Counted from the first letter of the stretch, positions 9,516-17,625 are shown. The stretch is 64,000 bases of DNA from Bradyrhizobium sp. 170 (GCF_023101085.1 NZ_CP064703.1:8902501-8966500); one strand, 5' to 3'. A program made the numbers and translations. The notes: generated by a model from the letters alone, not told the origin.

Positions 9516-10595
9516 TTACGCCGCCCACCGGCCGCGATTGTTCTCCGCGAGAACGGGCCGGATCAGCCGGCCAAAGCGCTCGGCCTCCTCGTCGTGCAGA
9601 TAGCCGGACAGGCAGAACGAATGACAGCCGGCATCGATGAATTGCTGCAGCGTGTCGGCGCACTGAACGGGATTGCCGACCACGGCGATGCCGGCGCCCG
9701 GACGGACCTTGGTGATGCCGGTCCACAGATGCGGCAGCAACAAATCGCCATGCTCGCGGGCAAGCTGCTGTACGCGCAAATTCGCTTCAGACTTGTTGTA
9801 AAGCGTCTTGATTTCCTGCTTCTGCCGCTCGGTGGCGTGGCGCACCAGTTGATCGGCGGCCTCCCAGGCGTCCGCTTCGTTTTCGCGGCAGATCACCTGC
9901 AGCCGCATGCCGAAGCCGATGTCGTTTTCGCGGCCATGGCCACGCGCCATCTCCCTGATCTCGGCAATGTTCGCGGCGATCTTTTCCGGCAGGTCGCCCC
10001 AGAACAGATGCACGTCGGAATGTTTGGCCGACAATTCCCAGGCCTGGCGCGAGCCGCCGCCGAGATAGAATTTTGGAAACGGCTGCTGGTGCGGGCGCGG
10101 CCTGATATGCGCGCCAGACAATTTGTGAAATCTTCCTTCGAAGTTTAGCGGTCCGCGCGTCGTCCACAGCGCTTTCAGGATCGAGACTTCCTCCTCCATC
10201 AGCGCGTAACGCTCTTCCTTAGGGTAACGCACGCCCTCGCCTTCGACCTCGCTCTCGTTCTGGCCGGCGATCAGATTGATGCAGATGCGCCCGCCCGACA
10301 TCTGGTCGAAGGTCGAGATCATCTTCGCCAGCAGCACCGGGTTGATGTAGCCCGGCCTTGCTGCAATCAGCGGCTTGATGGATGACGAACGCGCCGCCAT
10401 GAATGCGCCGGATATCCATGCTTCCCAGCACACCGAGCCGACCGGGATCAAAAGATATTCAAAACCGGCCGCTTCCGCCGCCTGCACCACGCGGTCGCAC
10501 AGTTCGGGAGAGCCCGGAATCTGCGCGTCCATCAGGCCATAGGCCGTGGTGTCGCCATGCGTGGGCAGATACCAGCCGAATTCGAGTGGACGCAT
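9516..10595 (-). CDS. LLM class flavin-dependent monooxygenase, alkanesulfonate monooxygenase (SsuD)-like
   Basis: 359 residues of the bacterial luciferase-like family. The N-terminus (GWYLPTHGD) and the cysteine in 'PVGSVCWEAW' resemble SsuD, which uses FMNH2 and O2 to release sulfite from alkanesulfonates. A barrel signature DQMSGGRICINLIAGQ and the family's C-terminal Arg-containing helix are present. No ssuE reductase or ABC transporter for sulfonates lies next to it, so the substrate is not certain. A ribosome binding site (AGGGAGAAA) precedes the ATG. It is divergent from yccF. Confidence 0.82.
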   Translation of the reverse strand: MRPLEFGWYLPTHGDTTAYGLMDAQIPGSPELCDRVVQAAEAAGFEYLLIPVGSVCWEAWISGAFMAARSSSIKPLIAARPGYINPVLLAKMISTFDQMSGGRICINLIAGQNESEVEGEGVRYPKEERYALMEEEVSILKALWTTRGPLNFEGRFHKLSGAHIRPRPHQQPFPKFYLGGGSRQAWELSAKHSDVHLFWGDLPEKIAANIAEIREMARGHGRENDIGFGMRLQVICRENEADAWEAADQLVRHATERQKQEIKTLYNKSEANLRVQQLAREHGDLLLPHLWTGITKVRPGAGIAVVGNPVQCADTLQQFIDAGCHSFCLSGYLHDEEAERFGRLIRPVLAENNRGRWAA

Positions 10596-10735
10596 GGACG
10601 TTTCTCCCTGTCGACACTTGTTGCTCGGTCGTTAGGCAGATGAGTTTAACGGTTGCGAAGGCCGGGGCAATCGGGTTCCGGTTGCGGGGCGGTTTTCGAT
10701 TTCAATCGTGCCTAGGGCAAGATAGAATTTCAGTC

Positions 10736-11143
10736 ATGTCACCGGTCTCGCTGCTGCTCAATATCATCTGGATCGTTCTCGGCGGCGCGTGGATGGCGTT
10801 CGGCTGGCTGGTTGCCACCGTCATCATGGCGATCACGATCATCGGGATTCCCTGGGCACGGGCCGCGTTCAACATCGCGGCCTATACCCTGTTCCCGTTC
10901 GGCTTCACGGCGATCTCTCGCGACGCCTATACGGGCCAAGAGGATATCGGCACCGGACCACTCGGGGTGATCGGCAACATCATCTGGCTGGTGCTGGCGG
11001 GATGGTGGCTGGCGCTCGGGCATCTCGCCACGGCCGTGGTGCTGGCGGTGACCATCATCGGGATTCCCTTTGCCTGGGCACACCTGAAGCTTGCCGGAAT
11101 CGCGCTTTGGCCGATCGGCAAGGTCATCGTCCCCACGGCTTAG
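10736..11143 (+). CDS. yccF: YccF family inner membrane protein
   Basis: 135 residues with two tandem YccF domains: each half has a hydrophobic helix rich in Trp and a TIIGIP motif (near residues 38-43 and 107-112), followed by an amphipathic segment containing FPFG or WPIG. The family (about 150 residues in enterobacteria) is a small integral inner membrane protein of unknown biochemical role. The open frame extends far upstream, but similarity starts at the ATG at 10736. It converges with the universal stress gene, 19 bp away. Confidence 0.9.
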   Translation: MSPVSLLLNIIWIVLGGAWMAFGWLVATVIMAITIIGIPWARAAFNIAAYTLFPFGFTAISRDAYTGQEDIGTGPLGVIGNIIWLVLAGWWLALGHLATAVVLAVTIIGIPFAWAHLKLAGIALWPIGKVIVPTA

Positions 11144-11162
11144 TTTCAGGTCAACCCTTGGT

Positions 11163-11639
11163 CTATCCCGAGGCTGCCGTTTCCGCCGGCTTCAGCCGCT
11201 CGAACTCGGCGTCGCTGATCTCGGTCTGGGCCACCAGCACGCTGCAGCGCAGGCGCTTGACCAGATAGCTGCCGATCGAGCCGAACCAACGCGCCAGCGT
11301 CCCCTGCGGGCGGTGGCCGACGACGACAAGATGCGCGCCGATTTCTTCGGCAACTTCGGCAATTTTCTGCCCGGCATCTCCGACCTCGAGCCGCGCGGTC
11401 GGCGAAAATCCCAGCGCCTTCAGCCGCTCGGTGCCTTCGTTCAGGATGGCCTTGTAATCCTCGGTCTGCAGTTCGATCGGGATCGTAAGGCCGGCCTCGG
11501 GCGTCATGATCGAGGAAACCTCGACGACGGCGAGCAGAAAGACCTCGGAACGGCAGAGTTGTGCGAGCTTTGCGCCCTCCCGCAACGCGCGCCGCCCCTC
11601 GACCGAACCGTCATAGGCGAGAAGAACCTTCTTATACAT
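11163..11639 (-). CDS. Universal stress protein (UspA family)
   Basis: 158 residues, a single UspA domain. It starts with the beta strand KKVLLAYDGS, whose Asp contacts the nucleotide in ATP-binding members, and ends with the Walker-like GHRPQGTLARWFGS (G-2x-G-9x-G/S type) followed by a hydrophobic strand (CSVLVAQTE). These cytosolic stress proteins often bind ATP. It is monocistronic; to its right lies the tRNA hotspot, so it marks the left boundary of the core chromosome there. Confidence 0.9.
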   Translation of the reverse strand: MYKKVLLAYDGSVEGRRALREGAKLAQLCRSEVFLLAVVEVSSIMTPEAGLTIPIELQTEDYKAILNEGTERLKALGFSPTARLEVGDAGQKIAEVAEEIGAHLVVVGHRPQGTLARWFGSIGSYLVKRLRCSVLVAQTEISDAEFERLKPAETAASG

Positions 11640-11768
11640 CGGACGTCCCCATCCATGGTCTAGAAGATTAACGCGGCAAGACTAGCACCAATTGAGGGGA
11701 AGGAATCGGAATTTTGCATGGGAAACGCGGGTCGCCGGCCGCCACCCTCGTCTCCCCACCCCTGCCAG

Positions 11769-11851
11769 GGCCGTTGCCCCTGCCCGGCCAATCGGCTAGA
11801 TGAACCCCCGAAACACCCGTAGCTCAGCTGGATAGAGCGTTGCCTCCGAAG
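11769..11851 (+). repeat. Left copy of an ~83-bp direct repeat including the tRNA-Arg 5' half
   Basis: Bases 11769-11798 (GGCCGTTGCCCC onward) are identical to 13072-13101, and similarity continues with a few differences through the next ~50 bases, which include the 5' half of tRNA-Arg. The two copies lie about 1.3 kb apart in the same orientation and flank the metallophosphatase gene. The stretch 11640-11768 upstream of it holds no gene that I can see. Confidence 0.85.
11813..11851 (+). pseudogene. Broken tRNA-Arg: 5' half only
   Basis: The acceptor 5' strand (ACACCCG against GCACCCG in the intact gene), the D-arm (GCTCAGCTGGATAGAGC) and the 5' anticodon stem are present. One C is missing at the stem/loop junction (TTGCC-TCCGAAG), and after base 11851 the sequence diverges completely; the variable loop, T-arm and acceptor 3' strand are gone. 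It cannot form a tRNA. A matching 3' half lies inverted at 12987-13016. Confidence 0.88.
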
Positions 11852-11988
11852 CTGGACTCTCTGCCGAGCGCGCCCGCTCAGATCTCCTTTGGAATCAGTC
11901 TCCTTAAACAACCAAACTCGCGACCTCGTCGTCAGTTTTCCGGCATGCGTGAACAACACAAGGCTTGGCGCGCCAACCAACCGCAAAG

Positions 11989-12924
11989 ATGAGCCAGTTG
12001 AGTATGTCCAATCCAGGATACGATGTCGTTGGCGATATTCACGGCTATGCAGATCCCTTGCACAGATTGCTACACAAGCTCGATTATGCCGAGATCGACG
12101 GGGTTTTCCGACATCCAGAACGAAAAATGATCTTTGTCGGCGACTTCATTGATCGCGGCCCGCAACAGCAAGAAGTTCTGCGGGTTGCCCGCACGATGTG
12201 CGAGGCGGGATCAGCCAGCGCGGTCTTGGGAAATCACGAGTTCAACGCCATTGGCTGGGCTACTCAACGTGAGAACGGAGACTTTCTACGAAGTCACTCT
12301 CCGAAGAATGCGCACCAGCACGCGGAATTTCTCCGTCAGTTCGAAGAGAACTCGGCCGCCCACCGGGATGCCGTCAGCTGGTTTAGGAGCCTGCCGGTTT
12401 GGTTGGACCTCCCTGGCCTTCGAGTGGTTCACGCTTGTTGGCACGAACCTTCGCGCGAGATCCTGATGTCAATGCTCGACGAGCGGGGCTGTCTCACGGC
12501 GGCAGGAATCCGGGAAAGTTATCGCCATGGAACAGACGCACACGCCGCCGTCGAGATACTTTTGAAAGGCCCGGAGCAGCATCTGCCCGAGGGAATTCAT
12601 TTCTTCGACAAGGACGGCCACAAGCGGGAGGAAGTCCGACTCCGTTGGTGGGATCAAGACGCGAAAACGTTCCGAAGCGCAGCTCTCAGCATGGACGGGC
12701 GAGAAGACGAGCTTCCTGATTCACCTCTCCCTAGAGATTTCCGATACACCGCGAAAAAACCTGTGTTCTTCGGCCACTATTGGCTGCACGGAAGTCCGAC
12801 GATGACAGCTTACAATGCCGCATGTCTGGACTTTAGTGTCGCCAGGAAGGGCTATCTAACGGCTTATCGGTGGTCGGGGGAAACTCACTTGCTGAAGGAG
12901 AACCTGGTTTCGGTCCCGGCTTAG
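11989..12924 (+). CDS. Metallophosphatase of the PPP (serine/threonine phosphatase or diadenosine tetraphosphatase-like) family
   Basis: 311 residues from the ATG at 11989 (a TTG at 11965 or ATG at 12004 are alternatives; no start has a strong ribosome binding site). The di-metal motifs are all visible in order: [23 protein letters not shown] and the late GHYWL histidine. The fold is that of the calcineurin-like PPP/ApaH group; the substrate could be phosphoprotein or a dinucleoside polyphosphate. Its base composition looks more A+T-rich than the neighbouring genes. It is the only gene between a broken tRNA 5' half and an inverted tRNA 3' half, so it is probably cargo of an integrated element or of a rearrangement. 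Confidence 0.85.
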   Translation: MSQLSMSNPGYDVVGDIHGYADPLHRLLHKLDYAEIDGVFRHPERKMIFVGDFIDRGPQQQEVLRVARTMCEAGSASAVLGNHEFNAIGWATQRENGDFLRSHSPKNAHQHAEFLRQFEENSAAHRDAVSWFRSLPVWLDLPGLRVVHACWHEPSREILMSMLDERGCLTAAGIRESYRHGTDAHAAVEILLKGPEQHLPEGIHFFDKDGHKREEVRLRWWDQDAKTFRSAALSMDGREDELPDSPLPRDFRYTAKKPVFFGHYWLHGSPTMTAYNAACLDFSVARKGYLTAYRWSGETHLLKENLVSVPA

Positions 12925-12986
12925 GCGGGTACATCGCCTGCGGCGCAGCGATTTCGGCCCGCCACAGTCCCGCACGTGCTCTTCCA

Positions 12987-13016
12987 GCGCACCCGACACT
13001 GTTCGAACGTGTGACC
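12987..13016 (-). pseudogene. Inverted fragment of the tRNA-Arg 3' half
   Basis: Read on the minus strand from 13016 to 12987, this 30-base stretch matches the variable loop, T-arm and acceptor 3' strand of the intact tRNA (GGTCACACGTTCGAA... then GTGTCGGGTGCGC) with a small change at the T-loop/3' T-stem junction. No 5' half lies upstream in that orientation. Together with the 5' half at 11813-11851 it looks like the two parts of a second tRNA-Arg copy, separated and one inverted. Confidence 0.82.
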
Positions 13017-13071
13017 GACGCCTGAAAGAGGGCCACGCAACCCTCCAACCGAGCCTTCCAAGCCCTTAACT

Positions 13072-13155
13072 GGCCGTTGCCCCTGCCCGGCCAATCGGCT
13101 AAACGAAGCCCCGAAGCACCCGTAGCTCAGCTGGATAGAGCGTTGCCCTCCGAAG
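13072..13155 (+). repeat. Right copy of the ~83-bp direct repeat, running into the intact tRNA-Arg
   Basis: This is the partner of 11769-11851. Its first ~44 bases are the upstream flank of the intact tRNA and probably carry its promoter region; the rest is the tRNA 5' half. Because the flank is duplicated along with the tRNA, a tandem duplication of the locus or a recombination event copied more than an attachment core. Confidence 0.8.
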
Positions 13156-13192
13156 GCAAAGGTCACACGTTCGAATCGTGTCGGGTGCGCCA
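13116..13192 (+). tRNA. tRNA-Arg (anticodon CCG)
   Basis: A complete 77-base tRNA with encoded CCA. Acceptor stem GCACCCG (13116-13122) pairs with CGGGTGC (13182-13188), G is the discriminator and CCA ends at 13192. D-arm GCTC...GAGC, anticodon stem TTGCC/GGCAA with loop CTCCGAA (anticodon CCG, reading CGG), T-arm ACACG-TTCGAAT-CGTGT. The 3' end overlaps, on the opposite strand, the last codons of the serine recombinase gene. Confidence 0.96.
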
Positions 13193-14797
13193 CTTCGGTA
13201 CAAAGCTGGGCACTCCAAAACCTGCCGATTTTGCGCTTGAGGCGGCGACCAGGGTGCGCAGGAGCACGTTTTTCGACCCCATGATGCGAACCCCTTTCGC
13301 GTCCACCTCGATGCGCTGGGCCAGCGCGCGGAGGTGGTCGCGGCGGTAGCCGCCCGACTCGGTCCGCATGCGCTTGCGGGCCTGGCTGGCGAAGGTCTTG
13401 AGCGCCTGGGGTGTGATGCTCGGCCCAGCCCGATCAAGCGCGCCCTCGGCCCGCTCCGCGTCAGTGCGGGCCTGGTCGCGGACGGACTTCAGCTCGGTCA
13501 CGCGCTCCTTGAGCAGCGGATCGGATACGTCGGCGACTCCGTTTTCAATCGCGTCATACAATCGCTTGAGTTTGGCTTCCGCCTCGGACGCACGCTTGCG
13601 CAATTCGGCGATATGCGCCGTTCGGCGCTCGGCGCGCTCCTTCCGGCGATACAGAACGGCCGATAGAACTTCCTCGAGACGTTTGGGCTGCAAAAGGCGC
13701 TGCTCGATGTGCTCAGCCACCGCGCTGTCGAGCTTCTCCATCGGAACGGTACGGCCCTCGCAGCCAGTCTCCCCCTGCCGAGCCTTGGTCGAGCACGTGT
13801 AGTACCTGTACCGCCCACTCTTCCCGGTCCTCAGCTTCATCGCGCCGCCGCACGCGGCGCAGAAGCAGATGCCGGTAAGGAGGGTCGGTCCGCTGACGAC
13901 GCGCGGCGCGGTTAGCGTGGGACTGCGTGTCCTGAGCAGCATCTGCACGGCCTCGAACTCGGCGGCGTCGATGATCGGCGGCACCACCATCTCGACCACC
14001 TCGGCCTCCGGTTTGCGCTCGCGCGTCTTCCAATACTTAGTGTTGAAGCGATGGCGGCCGATATACGTCGTGCGGGTCAACACCTTGTGCACGGCGTCGA
14101 CGCCCCAGCGTCCGCCATCGCGCGTCCGGATGCCGGATTCGTTCAGATGCTTGGCGATCGATTTGACGCCCATTGACCCCGAAGAGCCGTTTCCCTCCCG
14201 CGCCAGGCGATAGATCAGCCGCACGGTCTCGGCCTGGATGGGATCGATCTCCAGTGTCTTCTTGGTGCGGTGGCCACGCTGCTCGGCGGCTTCCACGATG
14301 CGGTAGCCGATCGGCGGCAGCGCGCCATTCCAGAAGCCTTGGCGCGCGTTCTCCTTCATCGCCCGCAGCGTATGCTTGGCGTTCTCCTTGGACTGATATT
14401 CGTCGAACAGCGCCATGATCTGGCGGATCATGTTGCTCATCGGATCGTCGCCAAGCTCCTGAGTAATCGACACCAGCCGCACGCCGCTCTTGGCGAGCCG
14501 GCGGACATAGAACTCAAGCTGGAACTGGTCGCGGAAGAAGCGGCTGAAGCTGTGGACCAGGATCACCTCGAACGCCGACGGCTTTGTCGTCGCGGCATCG
14601 ATCATACGCTGGAATTCCGGCCGCCGATCGTCGGTCGCGGATGCGCCGGGCTCGACATAGTCGGTGACGATTTCCCAGCCGCGCGACGCGCAATAGCCTT
14701 TCGCTTGGCGGCGCTGATCCGGGATGAAGAGATCGCTGTCCGCCTGCCGTCCCGTTGAGACCCGCAGGTAGAGTGCCGCCCGAACCGTTACAGCCAT
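13163..14797 (-). CDS. Large serine recombinase (resolvase/recombinase/zinc-ribbon)
   Basis: 544 residues. An N-terminal serine resolvase/invertase catalytic domain (~5-150) has the nucleophile in YLRVST (Ser14) and the arginine motif SFSRFFRD. A 'Recombinase' DNA-binding domain (~165-290) and a zinc ribbon ([10 protein letters not shown] ... YYTC ... GC) follow, then a long charged coiled coil (~385-460) typical of phage-type serine integrases. A GAGGGGA ribosome binding site lies before the ATG and overlaps the stop of the 78-residue gene upstream. The final nine residues, WRTRHDSNV, and the TGA are antisense to the tRNA-Arg T-arm and acceptor end, the mark of a recombinase gene abutting its attachment site. 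It is likely the integrase of an element in this tRNA; the far end of the element was not found. Confidence 0.93.
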   Translation of the reverse strand: MAVTVRAALYLRVSTGRQADSDLFIPDQRRQAKGYCASRGWEIVTDYVEPGASATDDRRPEFQRMIDAATTKPSAFEVILVHSFSRFFRDQFQLEFYVRRLAKSGVRLVSITQELGDDPMSNMIRQIMALFDEYQSKENAKHTLRAMKENARQGFWNGALPPIGYRIVEAAEQRGHRTKKTLEIDPIQAETVRLIYRLAREGNGSSGSMGVKSIAKHLNESGIRTRDGGRWGVDAVHKVLTRTTYIGRHRFNTKYWKTRERKPEAEVVEMVVPPIIDAAEFEAVQMLLRTRSPTLTAPRVVSGPTLLTGICFCAACGGAMKLRTGKSGRYRYYTCSTKARQGETGCEGRTVPMEKLDSAVAEHIEQRLLQPKRLEEVLSAVLYRRKERAERRTAHIAELRKRASEAEAKLKRLYDAIENGVADVSDPLLKERVTELKSVRDQARTDAERAEGALDRAGPSITPQALKTFASQARKRMRTESGGYRRDHLRALAQRIEVDAKGVRIMGSKNVLLRTLVAASSAKSAGFGVPSFVPKWRTRHDSNV

Positions 14798-14809
14798 GGT
14801 GATGTCCCC

Positions 14810-15046
14810 TCAATCCTTCCCAAACAACTCGTCGAACAGATCACCGAACCAGGCTTCGAACACGTCGATCTCAGTTTCGGTCACCGGCACGTCCTTCGGC
14901 CAGTCGTCCGTCACCGTCCATGTCACCGAAGCGCGCTTCGCTCGTCGTCGGCCAGGACGCGCGGGCGCACGCGCATAGTCGTAAAGATCGTCAAGTTGCG
15001 CGCGGTCCGGCGGACGCCGTGGCTGCGACTTGTGAGGGGGAGCCAT
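14810..15046 (-). CDS. Small acidic-tailed protein, partner of the serine recombinase
   Basis: 78 residues, ending 12 bp before the recombinase ATG on the same strand, so the two are almost certainly co-transcribed. The N-terminal half is basic and proline-rich (a stretch of Arg/Lys around residues 30-38); the C-terminal half is acidic and aromatic (VTWTVTDDWP, then FEAWFGDLFDELFG), predicted to end in an amphipathic helix. I recognise no named family. From context it could be a recombination directionality factor, a transcriptional regulator of the recombinase or a DNA-binding accessory; this is inference. The ATG has no clear ribosome binding site. Confidence 0.68.
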   Translation of the reverse strand: MAPPHKSQPRRPPDRAQLDDLYDYARAPARPGRRRAKRASVTWTVTDDWPKDVPVTETEIDVFEAWFGDLFDELFGKD

Positions 15047-15550
15047 GGCGCCACTGTGGCAATCTTGGCCGATCCGCTGAACGGCCGATGTCTACGCCAA
15101 GTCACGCTGCAGCCCTGCGAGCTCGCACTTTCTCTGCAGCATGAGCGCGATTGCGCAGAGCAGGCCATGAACGCATGGCAGCAAAAGAGCCGGGCCAGCG
15201 GAGCGCAGTCAAGGCCGCGAGCCGGCGGAGCCGGTCGCGCGAAGCGCGAGCCTTGACGGCGTTCCGTTGATCCGGCAGCGGCCTCCCATGCGGTCATGGC
15301 CAGACATCCCGCCGAGCACGCGCAGCAAACCGCTACGTTGCGATGGGTGGCGCTCGGGATATTGATTCCGAACACCTTTTTCGTTGAAGCGGCACTGGGA
15401 CGTTTTGCGCAGTGCCGTTACCGTGTCATCCAAAACAATATGCTGACAAACACTTACGACCCTCGACAGCACGGAGCGACACCGTCGCTTTTATCTTGCC
15501 GTCGATCCCAGACCTTGGTCGCCGCTCTCGTTCCCGCACTAACAAACGCA
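15047..15550. other. Gene-free stretch with one compound inverted repeat
   Basis: About 500 bp with no frame that looks coding. At 15208-15257 arms GTCAAGGC and GCCTTGAC enclose two smaller palindromes (AGCCGGCGGAGCCGG and TCGCGCGAAGCGCGA), a structured repeat of a different sequence family from the GTCATTGC elements. The rest shows no tRNA 3' copy that could mark the right end of the element. Confidence 0.6.
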
Positions 15551-16552
15551 TCAAAGCGACGGGTGTAAGAGCCGGTTGATGAGCTGAACCAGGGTGCCCT
15601 CCAACTCTTCCGGAGAGCTGATGGTGATGCCTTGTTTGTAGTACTGCTCGACCGGGTGGCCGATGCCTATCGCCGCCAGCCGAATGTCGCCGGCTTGCTC
15701 GATCTCGCTGGTGACACGGCTCAAATGGCGGTTCAGATACCCATCGCCATTCGTGTGCAATGTGGAATCGTCGACCGGCGCACCGTCGGACAGCACGATC
15801 AGACATTTCTGCCTTTCTTCGCGTCGGCGCAAACGCGACGCAGCCCATTCGAGGGCTTCGCCATCAATATTCTCCTTAACGAGGTCTGGCCGTAGCATCG
15901 CGGCACAGTGTCGCGCGCTCAGCTTCTCGCCGGCGCTGCAATATATGATGTGCAGCAGGTCGTTCAGTCGCCCGGGATAGGAGGGCTGGCGGTCGCTCAG
16001 CCATTTTTCTCGACTCCGACCGCCCTTCCAGCGCGCGGTCGTGAAGCCGAGCACTTCCTGCTTTGCTCCGAGGCCGTCGAGCAGGTCCGAGGCGACCAGC
16101 GCAGCCCTGGCCGCGAACAGCATAGGTTGTCCGCGCATCGATCCGGAATGATCGATGAGCAATGACACGATCGTATCAGCAGCCCCAAGACCGGAGTTGT
16201 CTTGGGGCTGGGCGGTCTCCATGCGCGCACGCCGTGCAGCAAGATCCTTTTCGAGGTCGTACAGCTGTTCGGGGTCGACCTTGGGAAAGCGCTCGGCCCA
16301 GCGCCGGTCAGAATCGGGGAGCACCGCAAGGACCGCATCCAAATCGTTGGCCTTGATCTCCACGTCAAAGTTTCGGGTATAGACCTGATAAGGCCGATCG
16401 GGATCGAACCGAACCGGGCGACGCCGCGATCTCCAAAGCGATGGCAAAAAGCTCAACGCAATGAGCGCAACGAGCGTCGTCAAGAAAGCGTTACGCCAAA
16501 GCAAGCAAAGCTCCAGTGATCTCGACAGTAAGGCGCAGCGAGTGGTTGGCAA
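15551..16552 (-). CDS. Membrane-anchored VWA protein related to the C-terminal domain of CobT
   Basis: 333 residues from a TTG; a TTG at 16504 with GGAG six bases upstream is an equally good start and would remove 16 residues. A hydrophobic anchor (~20-42) ends with a positively charged SRRRP stop. The region ~85-330 matches the von Willebrand A domain of the cobaltochelatase subunit CobT: DHSGSMRGQP (metal-ion-dependent adhesion site), GFTTARWKGG, SREKWL, PGRLNDLLHIIY, KENIDGEAL, LSDGAPVDDSTL and AIGIGH. The normal acidic N-terminal part of CobT is absent and no cobS or cobN is nearby, so it is an orphan whose role in cobalt insertion is doubtful. The absence of a strong start and the gene-poor setting suggest acquired DNA. 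Confidence 0.8.
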   Translation of the reverse strand: MPTTRCALLSRSLELCLLWRNAFLTTLVALIALSFLPSLWRSRRRPVRFDPDRPYQVYTRNFDVEIKANDLDAVLAVLPDSDRRWAERFPKVDPEQLYDLEKDLAARRARMETAQPQDNSGLGAADTIVSLLIDHSGSMRGQPMLFAARAALVASDLLDGLGAKQEVLGFTTARWKGGRSREKWLSDRQPSYPGRLNDLLHIIYCSAGEKLSARHCAAMLRPDLVKENIDGEALEWAASRLRRREERQKCLIVLSDGAPVDDSTLHTNGDGYLNRHLSRVTSEIEQAGDIRLAAIGIGHPVEQYYKQGITISSPEELEGTLVQLINRLLHPSL

Positions 16553-16646
16553 CGCAGACCGGATGATTCCGACGTGATCGGCAGCGCGAGAGCTTCGCCG
16601 CCGACCCGCGACGTACTAGCACGTACCCTTTTTGTGCCAGCCATGC

Positions 16647-16718
16647 CTGGTCGGCCTTCGACTTCGGCTCGATCGCGATTTCGACCAGCAACGGCTGCGC
16701 GGGGATGTCATCCGGCAT
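16647..16718 (-). pseudogene. Possible remnant of a translation elongation factor G gene
   Basis: Minus-strand frame encoding, near its N-terminus, PLLVEIAIEPKSKADQ, which closely resembles the segment at the start of EF-G domain III (…P.V..AIEPK.KADQ…). The similarity stops abruptly after Gln, and an in-frame stop lies just before the ATG at 16718, so only about 16-24 residues remain. The assignment rests on recall of the family motif and could be chance. Confidence 0.35.
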
Positions 16719-17050
16719 TCTTCAGTCTCGAATCTTCGCTCACCCACCTTCTTCGGCTCGGCGGCAGAATAAACAGTGCGTGCCACCTGATGGGTAATAC
16801 TATTCTAGCGAAGGTTGGTCGACAATCGAGAGGGATCGAGTGCCAAATCATAGCACCACGGCGAAGCAATAGTGCCCATCTTCATCGGCCGTGGCGCGCC
16901 ATTAACTTCCTGAGGTACAGTCGATTTCAGGATCGGTCCAAACGATCCTGGACCAAATTTCTGTTTAGCCCGGGATTTGGCCTAGGGAAATTTACGGCCC
17001 CCCGTTACTTGGTTGGCGGAACGGCAAGTCTTCAAGTCCGACCAAGTTTT
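16719..17050. other. Gene-free stretch with a small double inverted repeat
   Basis: About 330 bp, more A+T-rich than its surroundings, with no credible coding frame. At 16929-16954 two overlapping inverted repeats share bases: AGGATCG/CGATCCT and GGTCCA/TGGACC, giving alternative hairpins. No T-run follows. No mobile-element ends were recognised. Confidence 0.45.
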
Positions 17051-17512
17051 TCAACGGCGCTCGTCGCGGGGTTGTTCTCCCGGGCCGTGCTCCCGAGCGA
17101 TCAAGTCCTCGAGCCATAACGACTCGTTCCCCTCGGCGGGGACGCGCGTCGACTGCAATTGTCTCGTCCAGTTGCAGGCTTGCGGGTGATAAAAGACTTC
17201 GCGACCGCCCTTCGCCAGGATCGCGAAAAAAACATAGCGCTGTCCAGGTTGAAAAAAGAATTCGCAGTCCAGCGTTGCGTAGACGTCCATCAGCTTGATG
17301 GTGCGCGCGAGCCTTTCATGGCCTTTCCACACGCGGTCGACCTCAATGAGCCATGCATGGTTTTCTGACTGGACGACCTTGCCGGTAAACACATATTGGG
17401 CGCGGTCGAAGCCAGCCTCGGGAGAGATCGGATCGCAGCGACATGCGTGTGCAGCGCCAGCGCCCCACACCCAGCAGATCGCCAACACGAGGAGCCTCTC
17501 CAGATTCTTCAT
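17051..17512 (-). CDS. Secreted TIMP/netrin-like domain protein
   Basis: 153 residues from the ATG at 17512. A signal peptide (~1-23, ending GAGAAHA) is followed directly by CRCDP, so the mature protein would begin with or near a cysteine, as in tissue inhibitors of metalloproteinases. The following 'A..VFTGKVV', WLIEVDRVWKG and late cysteines match the bacterial TIMP-like (NTR/OB-fold) pattern. Four cysteines in the mature part could form two disulfides. The role is unknown; a periplasmic or secreted binding or inhibitor function is inference from the fold. It stands alone between gene-free DNA and the GYD gene. Confidence 0.65.
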   Translation of the reverse strand: MKNLERLLVLAICWVWGAGAAHACRCDPISPEAGFDRAQYVFTGKVVQSENHAWLIEVDRVWKGHERLARTIKLMDVYATLDCEFFFQPGQRYVFFAILAKGGREVFYHPQACNWTRQLQSTRVPAEGNESLWLEDLIAREHGPGEQPRDERR

Positions 17513-17625
17513 TCTTCCCACTACCTTCGCCGGTTCCGCGCTACTCGCGCCTGAGAAGAATGCCGCACCTCGCGCATGCGAGTGGCACAGGTGGTTGGCA
17601 GGAAACTGTGGCCACTACCCGGCGC

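Noticed and set aside
12921..13193. Minus-strand 90-residue frame containing a [14 protein letters not shown] start
   Set aside because: This is the well-known false protein read from the antisense of a tRNA gene; the region is tRNA-Arg and its fragments.
13099..13437. Minus-strand frame with [21 protein letters not shown]
   Set aside because: Also a tRNA antisense read-through artefact overlapping the recombinase gene.
15551..16552. Annotating the VWA protein as cobaltochelatase subunit CobT
   Set aside because: Only the C-terminal domain is present, a membrane anchor replaces the rest and cobS/cobN are not nearby.
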